Origin: Bryobacteraceae bacterium
GTDB lineage: Bacteria; Acidobacteriota; Terriglobia; Bryobacterales; Bryobacteraceae
Assembly: GCA_030038565.1 (NCBI GenBank)
Contig: JASHSS010000806.1
Span: forward strand, 1-37,817
DNA: 37,817 nt
Reading direction: 5' to 3'
Made by a program: the position numbers and the translations under genes. Positions 33,101 to 37,817 of the stretch are shown piece after piece (position 1 is the first letter of the stretch; each line of letters starts with the position of its first letter). The notes under the pieces are model-generated. The model ran no database searches, was not told where the DNA came from, and was given only the letters and a program-made list of their open reading frames with translations.

Positions 33101-33586
33101 AGCTTCGTAACCGGGAACCCGATCCAGATCACGGCCGGCGGGAAGGATGTTTCCCTCAGCGCCCAACTCGAGGACCGCCCGGACGTCATCGAGCCGGACC
33201 AGGTATACCAGCGGCTCCCGCCAACCAATAACGGGACCTACTGGTTTAACCCGGACGCTTTCATCTGCCCGGATTCGATTAACAATATCGGCTCTTCGAC
33301 CCTATCGCCGAATTGCGCCGCCGCGACCGCCGCGACCGCTTCGTTCGGCGACCTCGGCCGCAACGCCGTTTATGGCCCCGGCGCGATCCAATGGGACATG
33401 GCCGTGAGCCGGCAGTTCCACTTTAAGGAGAGGTGGAGGCTCGAATTCCGGGCGGACTTCTTCAACATCATGAACCACGCCAACTGGAGCAACCCAAGCA
33501 CCAGCATCACCAGCAGCACATTTGGCGAGGTGACGGGGTACGGCAGCCCGCGCTACATCCAGATGGCGCTGAAGCTGTACTTCTAG
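30113..33586 (+). CDS. Oar-like TonB-dependent receptor with N-terminal carboxypeptidase-regulatory domain
   Basis: A 1157-residue outer-membrane receptor of the kind greatly expanded in Acidobacteriota. ATG 30113 has AAGGAGG at 4-5 nt spacing. The signal peptide is long (cleavage near residue 47, after PAAWA). Residues about 50-135 form a carboxypeptidase-regulatory-like beta-sandwich (QLDGYVTDQSGQAVAGAQV, GRYQFPDLPAGNYQLEV). A plug domain follows (about 140-290, with VDLPLNGRNPTQLL and GGVVNIVTKSGSNAFHGD), then a large barrel ending in the aromatic MALKLYF. These receptors probably import oligosaccharides, peptides or other polymers with TonB-ExbBD energy, but the substrate cannot be told here. 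It appears monocistronic with its own promoter, and no SusD-like partner is adjacent. Confidence 0.93.
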   Translation: MIRAVSSQAASQVAHPVSASPGFRTNRAAMFLFALAVIGVLAPAAWAQQVAVAQLDGYVTDQSGQAVAGAQVKVTEVDRDQVHLATTDVTGRYQFPDLPAGNYQLEVSYKGFKNYVQKGIVLDAGNNRTQPVTLEVGATTESVEVTANAAQVETKENSISQLVDSERMVDLPLNGRNPTQLLSISGFATNTMTLNGGDLTGSKNIQGSNGSTSYSVAGGAANGVNYLLDGGDNNDAFSNVNLPLPFPDAISEFNILTSSLPAQYGLHPGGVVNIVTKSGSNAFHGDFFDFLRNGDLNGRPKGFAASQPIRDSLKRNQFGGTVGGPIKKDKLFFFGGYQGTRQRSNPTASTAYDPTAATLQGDFSVVDGAKSNGGCLSTARVLKNPQGNPYPNNQIPVSTFDPAGLKLASTYFPLSSNPCGNYLYGDPANNPDDQWIGRVDWNINEKNIFYGRYYIYDYYAEVVFLNNDALTTQAAPANWDRSQTMTIGETFTVSPTAVNAIHLTFDRRRDNRASPSTLFSPQTLGVNMFINQSDYTQLAVSSYSGGGFGVGCGTCALANFDINTYQLADDFTLIRGKHQFGFGFDGRKDQFNSYNYQQANGQFTFNGTYTGDGLADLLTGQFSGLTDGNVISDYLRQTPFAFYAQDSFHATSHLSINYGLRWEPSIPSYDKYGRGNQFSWPLFLQGWHSSVYPTAPAGLIFSGDTAQDPYGKAFTKAHYATFSPRLGLVWDPKGDGKQTIRAGFVLMHDTTELFYPERWTTNAPYVSSLTINSNEFGVGTDLFSNPFNGYVLNGKPGDPFPGAAVFPLAGTYISVPPNLPVTYMMQWNLSYQRQIAANWVVSANYLGNAGRDIWGSTDVNYSLPVAGATASNANSRRLTYLINPTLGQYYAEIQQTDPGGVSEFHALLLSAQHQWAKHYTARFNYTWSHCSSSWDFAGELAGTLYQNPLNRAEGERGNCGFDHRQQFFATLVASSGGLSTGFVHGVTKDWQLSPIISFVTGNPIQITAGGKDVSLSAQLEDRPDVIEPDQVYQRLPPTNNGTYWFNPDAFICPDSINNIGSSTLSPNCAAATAATASFGDLGRNAVYGPGAIQWDMAVSRQFHFKERWRLEFRADFFNIMNHANWSNPSTSITSSTFGEVTGYGSPRYIQMALKLYF

Positions 33587-33603
33587 CAGGTTGCAGAAAA
33601 GGC

Positions 33604-33627
33604 CGGCAGGCTGAAGGCCCGCTCCAC
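33604..33627. repeat. Short palindromic repeat between the TonB receptor and lgt
   Basis: CGGCAGGCTGAAGGCC followed by CGCTCCAC resembles the copy in hisD at 12797 (shared CAGGCTGAAGGCC). It lies 18 nt after the receptor stop, in the gap before lgt on the other strand, where it may mark a convergent transcript end. Confidence 0.5.
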
Positions 33628-33662
33628 GGGGCGGGGGGTTGGCCTGCCGTGGCAGATGACCA

Positions 33663-34460
33663 TCAACGCGCGGGCGCCGGGACCGACCGACGCCCACGCG
33701 CGTTGATGAAGTAAGCCGCGCCGAGCGCGAACAGGGCCAGCGAGATCCACTGCGAGGTATCCAGCGGCCCACCCCATAAATTGCCCTGTTCGTGATAGCG
33801 GAAGAACTCCACTACGAAGCGGGCGGTGGAATAGAGCATCAGGTAAAGACTAATGACGGCGCCGGCGCGGTGCGGTTTTCCAATCAGCCGGTAGAGGATG
33901 GCGAAGATCAGAAATTCAGCCGCCGATTCGTAAAGCTGCGTGGGATGCAGGGGGCGGTTGAGAGGCACGCCGACCAGGTCCTGGGCCACGGGGTTGGTGA
34001 AGGTCACGGCCCAGGGCAGGTGGCACTCCACGCCCCAACAGCAGCCCGCGGAAAAACAGCCCAACCGGCCAATGCCATGGCCCAGGGCGATAGCCGGCGC
34101 GAAGACATCGGCGGTTCGCAGCACGGGGAGCTTCGAGCGGCGCAGATACCACCAGGAGACACCCAGGGCGGCAATCAGCCCGCCGTAGAACACCCCGCCC
34201 GCCTGCAAAGTGGCCCAGGTGAAGATCTCGCCCGGGTGGCTGAAATAGTAAGGCAGATCCACCACGAACATCATCACCTTGGCGCCCGCCAGGGCAGCCA
34301 GCGCGCAATAGATGCCCAGGTTGGTGACGCTCTCGGGGTTGAGATGGTCGTGACGCGCCAGGCGGCCGGCCATCCACAGGGCGGCCAGGAAACCCAGCGC
34401 TACCAGCACGCCGTAGGTGTGCAGAGTGAAGAACGAAAAATGAAAGATCTCAGGAAACAT
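33663..34460 (-). CDS. lgt: Lgt, prolipoprotein diacylglyceryl transferase
   Basis: A 265-residue inner-membrane enzyme that transfers diacylglycerol from phosphatidylglycerol to the lipobox cysteine of prolipoproteins. It has about seven membrane segments. Signature motifs are FTLHTYGVLVALGF, GGVFYGGLIAALG, the HGIGRLGCF segment (H128 to R132) and RPLHPTQLYESAAEF near the C-terminal half. It overlaps lspA by 11 nt, so the two successive enzymes of lipoprotein maturation are co-translated. Confidence 0.95.
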   Translation of the reverse strand: MFPEIFHFSFFTLHTYGVLVALGFLAALWMAGRLARHDHLNPESVTNLGIYCALAALAGAKVMMFVVDLPYYFSHPGEIFTWATLQAGGVFYGGLIAALGVSWWYLRRSKLPVLRTADVFAPAIALGHGIGRLGCFSAGCCWGVECHLPWAVTFTNPVAQDLVGVPLNRPLHPTQLYESAAEFLIFAILYRLIGKPHRAGAVISLYLMLYSTARFVVEFFRYHEQGNLWGGPLDTSQWISLALFALGAAYFINARGRRSVPAPAR

Positions 34461-34944
34461 TGGCCGCCTGCCGTTTGGCGCGCAACAGATCGGTCACCAG
34501 GAGGGCGCTGCCAACCACGATGGCGGAATCCGCCGCGTTGAACGCGGGCCACTGGTAGCGCCCGATGTAGAAGAGCAGAAAATCGGTCACGTGGCCCCAG
34601 GCGATGCGGTCGAAAACATTCCCCGCCGCGCCGCCCAGAACCAAGGCGAAGCCCGCCATGGAGAGCCGGTCGAGCCGCTCGGGACGCCACAGCAACACGC
34701 TGATCAGGACGACCGCCGCGAGCGACGCCAGAACCAGCAGGGTGGTGCGCCACTGGAACGTGGAATCGTTGAACAGCCCGAAAGCCACGCCGCTGTTTTC
34801 CGAGCGCACGATATCGAAGAACCCCGGAATCACCCGGAAGGTATCGAAATCCGATACGTGAGTGTCGATGAAGCGCTTAGTGGCCTGGTCCAGCGCGAAC
34901 ACCGCGGCGGCGGCACCATAAGCCTTCAGGCGGAGATCAGCCAT
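34450..34944 (-). CDS. lspA: LspA, lipoprotein signal peptidase (signal peptidase II)
   Basis: A 164-residue aspartic protease with four membrane segments that cleaves the signal peptide of diacylglyceryl-prolipoproteins. Motifs are ALDQATKRF, ENSGVAFGLF, GGAAGNVFDRI (N109, R113), the catalytic D121 in HVTDFLLFY and D139 in PAFNAADSAIVVG. The start at ATG 34944 overlaps the end of ileS by 8 nt, and the end overlaps lgt by 11 nt. The ileS-lspA pairing is common in bacteria. Confidence 0.95.
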   Translation of the reverse strand: MADLRLKAYGAAAAVFALDQATKRFIDTHVSDFDTFRVIPGFFDIVRSENSGVAFGLFNDSTFQWRTTLLVLASLAAVVLISVLLWRPERLDRLSMAGFALVLGGAAGNVFDRIAWGHVTDFLLFYIGRYQWPAFNAADSAIVVGSALLVTDLLRAKRQAANVS

Positions 34945-37744
34945 GGAGATTCTCAGCCACCGCCTGGGCGCACGGGCCGCACACGGTGGGGAAGCGTTGG
35001 TCGGTGCCCACATCGGTAGTGTACTTCCAGCAACGTTCGCACTTGCGGCCTTGCGCGCGTTCGATTTCGACGGCCAGCGCGCCCTCCCCGGGAGCCACTT
35101 CCACCTGCGAGACGATAAACAAGGACGGCAACTGGCCGGCATACTCCGCCAGAAGGGGGTACAGATCGCCATTGGCGGACAGGCGCACCAGCGCCTCCAG
35201 CGGCGCGCCGATCAGCTTCTGGTTGCGCGCGGTTTCGAGGCTCTTCAGTACGTTGCCCCTCACTTCCATAAGACGGTCCCAATGGGCGGACCGTTTCCGG
35301 GCCTCCTCGCCGAGGCCCGCGGAAAGCTCGGAGGGTTCGGGAAAATACGCCACGTGCACGCTTTCCGGGCGGCCCATGTGCGTCCAGACCTCTTCGGCGG
35401 TGAAGCTCATGAGCGGCGCCAGCAGGCGGGCCAGCGCGTCCAGCAGGCGGTAGAGGGCGGTCTGCGCGCTGCGCCGGGCGTGCGAACGGGCGGCCGAGGT
35501 GTATAGGCGGTCCTTCAACACATCGAAGTAGACGGCGCTCAGATCCACGGTGGCGAAGCCGTAGAGGTTGTGGTAGACCTTGTGGAACTCGAAGGCGCCG
35601 TACCAGGCGCGGCAACGGGCCACCAGGTCTTCGGCGCGCAGCAGGATCCACTGATCGATTCCTTCCATTTCGGCGGCCGGCACGGCGTCGCGGGCGGGAT
35701 CGAAATCGGAGAGGTTGCCGAGCAGGTAGCGGAAGGTGTTGCGCAATTTCCGATAAGCCTCTACCAGGCGCGTCAGGATGGTCTGGGAGATGCGCACGTC
35801 TTCGTGGAAATCCACCGAAGCGGTCCACAGGCGGATGATCTCGGCGCCGTAGTGCGGGATGATCTCCTCGGGCTCGATGGAATTGCCGAGCGACTTGTGC
35901 ATGGCCTTGCCCTCGCCATCGAGCACCCATCCGTTGAGGGCGCAGGCGCGGTAGGGCGAGCCGCCCTTGAGCCCGGTGCCCACCAGCAGCGAGCTGTGGA
36001 ACCAGCCGCGGTACTGGTCGCCGCCTTCCATGTAGATGTCGGCGGGCCAGGGAAGGCCAAAGCGCTCGTTGAGCACCGCCAGATGGCTGGAGCCGGAATC
36101 GAACCAGACGTCCAGAATGTCGTTTTCCTTGGTGAATTCGGAGCCCCCGCAGTGCGGGCAGGCGGCGCCGGGCGGGAGCAGCTCCTCGGCCGTGCGCTCG
36201 TACCAGATGTCCGCGGTATGCTCGCGGAACAGCGCCACGATGCCATCCAGGATCCGGCGGTCGGTGAGCGGCTCGCGGCACTTTTGGCAATAAAAGACGA
36301 TGATCGGCACGCCCCAGACGCGCTGGCGCGAGATGCACCAATCGGGCCGCACGGCGATCATGTTGGAGATGCGCTCTTCGCCCCATTCGGGCATCCATTC
36401 GACCTGCTTGATGGCGTCGAGCGCGCGCCGCCGGAAATCGTTGCGGTCCATCCCGATGAACCACTGCTCGGTGGCGCGGAAGATGACCGGCCGGTGGCAG
36501 CGCCAGCAATGCGGGTAGGAATGCTCGAGCGGCTCGGTGTGCAGCAACGCGCCGCCGGATTGGAGAATCTCGACGACGATGGGGTTGGCTTCCCAGACGG
36601 TTTTGCCGATGATCTCCTCGGGCAGGCGGCCGGCAGCGCCCGAGGCGTGGTAGAAACGGCCGCCGGCATCCACCGGGCAGTAGGTTTCGATGCCGTACTG
36701 GCGGCCGCTGGCGTAGTCCTCCTGGCCGTGTCCGGGGGCCGTGTGGACCGCGCCGGTGCCCTGTTCCAGGGTGACGTGATCGGCCAGAATGCCGAGCGAT
36801 TCGCGCTCCAGGAAGGGATGCCGGAAGATGGCGTGCTCCAGTTGCGAGCCTTGGAAGCTGGCGACCACGGGGTGGTCGTACCAGCGGCATTTTTGCGCGG
36901 TGATTTCGAGGAGGTCGGCGGCAACGATGTAGACGTCGCCGGCAACCTCCACAGCGACGTACTCGAAATGCGGGTTGAAGGCGATGGCCATGTTGGCCGG
37001 GATGGTCCAGGGGGTGGTGGTCCAGATCAGGCCGTAGACAGCACGGCCGGCTAAGTCCGGGTGGATGTGCGCGGGATCGGAAGTGAGGCGGAAGCGCACC
37101 CAGATGGAGGGGCTGGTGTGGTTCTCGTATTCCACTTCGGCTTCGGCCAGCGCGGTCCGGTCGCGGATGCACCAGTGGACCGGTTTGAGGCCCTTGTAGA
37201 TGTAGCCGCGGTCGAGGAAATCCACAAAGGCGCCGGCGATCACCGCCTGGTAATGGGCGCTCATGGTGAGGTAGGGGTCTTCCCACTGGCCCAGGACGCC
37301 CAGGCGCTTGAAATCCTGGCGTTGCAGATCGATATATTTTTCGGCGTAGCGGCGGCAGGCGCGGCGGATTTCGAGCGCCGGCATATGGGCCTTTTTGGCG
37401 CCCAGCTCATTGTCCACGCGGATTTCGATGGGCAGGCCGTGGCAATCCCAGCCGGGCACGTAGGGCGAATCGAAGCCCGCCATGGTCTTCGATTTGACGA
37501 TGAAGTCCTTCAGGATTTTGTTGAAGGCGGTGCCCATGTGAATGCGCCCGTTGGCGTAGGGCGGTCCATCGTGCAGGATGTAGACCGGCCGGCCCTGGCG
37601 CGAGGCGCGAATGGCGTGATAGAGGCGCTCGCTTTCCCACCGCGCGATGGTTTTGGGCTCCATCTGCGGCAGGTTGGCCTTCATGGAGAAGGCGGTCTTA
37701 GGCAGGTTGACGGTCGCCTTGAGGTCTACGTTTTCAGATTCCAT
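34937..37744 (-). CDS. ileS: IleS, isoleucyl-tRNA synthetase
   Basis: A 935-residue class I aminoacyl-tRNA synthetase charging tRNA-Ile. The HIGH motif appears as HMGT in PPYANGRIHMGTAFNKILKD, followed by PGWDCHGLPIE. The editing domain contains WTTTPWTIPANMA. The KMSKS loop is the variant form AMHKSLGNSIEPEE. The C-terminal anticodon-binding domain ends in a zinc finger (CERCW and CGPC), as in the bacterial type. The upstream side has no evident ribosome-binding site before ATG 37744; another Met at residue 21 (37684) is possible but also lacks one. It is the first gene of an overlapping operon with lspA and lgt. Confidence 0.96.
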   Translation of the reverse strand: MESENVDLKATVNLPKTAFSMKANLPQMEPKTIARWESERLYHAIRASRQGRPVYILHDGPPYANGRIHMGTAFNKILKDFIVKSKTMAGFDSPYVPGWDCHGLPIEIRVDNELGAKKAHMPALEIRRACRRYAEKYIDLQRQDFKRLGVLGQWEDPYLTMSAHYQAVIAGAFVDFLDRGYIYKGLKPVHWCIRDRTALAEAEVEYENHTSPSIWVRFRLTSDPAHIHPDLAGRAVYGLIWTTTPWTIPANMAIAFNPHFEYVAVEVAGDVYIVAADLLEITAQKCRWYDHPVVASFQGSQLEHAIFRHPFLERESLGILADHVTLEQGTGAVHTAPGHGQEDYASGRQYGIETYCPVDAGGRFYHASGAAGRLPEEIIGKTVWEANPIVVEILQSGGALLHTEPLEHSYPHCWRCHRPVIFRATEQWFIGMDRNDFRRRALDAIKQVEWMPEWGEERISNMIAVRPDWCISRQRVWGVPIIVFYCQKCREPLTDRRILDGIVALFREHTADIWYERTAEELLPPGAACPHCGGSEFTKENDILDVWFDSGSSHLAVLNERFGLPWPADIYMEGGDQYRGWFHSSLLVGTGLKGGSPYRACALNGWVLDGEGKAMHKSLGNSIEPEEIIPHYGAEIIRLWTASVDFHEDVRISQTILTRLVEAYRKLRNTFRYLLGNLSDFDPARDAVPAAEMEGIDQWILLRAEDLVARCRAWYGAFEFHKVYHNLYGFATVDLSAVYFDVLKDRLYTSAARSHARRSAQTALYRLLDALARLLAPLMSFTAEEVWTHMGRPESVHVAYFPEPSELSAGLGEEARKRSAHWDRLMEVRGNVLKSLETARNQKLIGAPLEALVRLSANGDLYPLLAEYAGQLPSLFIVSQVEVAPGEGALAVEIERAQGRKCERCWKYTTDVGTDQRFPTVCGPCAQAVAENLHG

Positions 37745-37817
37745 GGGAGGGATAACTACTATGGTAGCAGCGGCGGGGGCGCGGGGCGCGGCCGGGAAGG
37801 CACGGGGCGGCGGAAGG

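Noticed and set aside
35880-35930. Degenerate KMSKS loop in IleS as a sign of inactivity
   Set aside because: AMHKS variants occur in functional isoleucyl-tRNA synthetases and the rest of the enzyme is complete.
1-37817. CRISPR array, tRNA, rRNA or prophage
   Set aside because: No regularly spaced identical repeats with variable spacers, no cloverleaf or rRNA segments, and no phage structural or integrase genes were recognised.

Overview
The window looks like chromosome from a high-GC Acidobacteriota bacterium, most likely of the Bryobacterales/Solibacter type. This is inferred from the gene types: a very large Oar-like TonB-dependent receptor with an N-terminal carboxypeptidase-regulatory domain, an ECF sigma factor translationally coupled to a Ser/Thr kinase with a TPR tail, HAF-repeat and Tat-exported enzymes, and many short dispersed palindromic repeats. 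No rRNA, tRNA, CRISPR array, transposase or phage gene was seen.

Layout. 1-260: degenerate tandem repeats of about 40 bp. 258-1664: Tat-exported enolase-superfamily enzyme of the mandelate racemase type. 1867-3105 (minus): secreted HAF-repeat protein. 3196-6626: promoter, ECF sigma factor with an apparent 2-nt deletion, and a kinase-TPR membrane protein. 6820-15506 (minus): a histidine operon read hisI-hisG-hisD-hisC-HAD phosphatase-hisB-hisH-hisF-hisA, followed by a dienelactone hydrolase. Most his genes overlap by 4 nt. It is preceded by a consensus-like promoter, a short ORF with four His codons in six, and an intrinsic terminator just before hisI. This is the layout of a classical his attenuator. 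hisE and a standard histidinol-phosphatase gene are absent; the HAD gene may supply the phosphatase.

15960-16926: a TlpA-like thioredoxin and an unrecognised 89-residue protein. 17405-26805: a tight plus-strand operon for outer-membrane biogenesis, consisting of a beta-barrel protein with a Pro/Ala-rich linker, a STAS-domain protein, a BamA/TamA-family protein, a SurA-N-like periplasmic protein and a TamB-like protein. A 98-nt hairpin repeat lies inside the 5' end of the SurA-like gene. 26877-27591: VapBC-type toxin-antitoxin pair with a palindromic operator at its start codon. 27686-29853: polysaccharide deacetylase, acyl carrier protein and ketoacyl-ACP synthase, a combination resembling nodB-nodF-nodE. 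30011-33586: strong promoter and the TonB-dependent receptor. 33663-37744 (minus): ileS-lspA-lgt, with overlapping genes for isoleucyl-tRNA charging and lipoprotein maturation.

The observations most worth following up are the his attenuator with its nearly leaderless His-codon peptide, the hairpin repeat translated as the N-terminus of the SurA-like protein, the repeat that forms the C-terminus of HisD, and the HAD phosphatase in the his operon.
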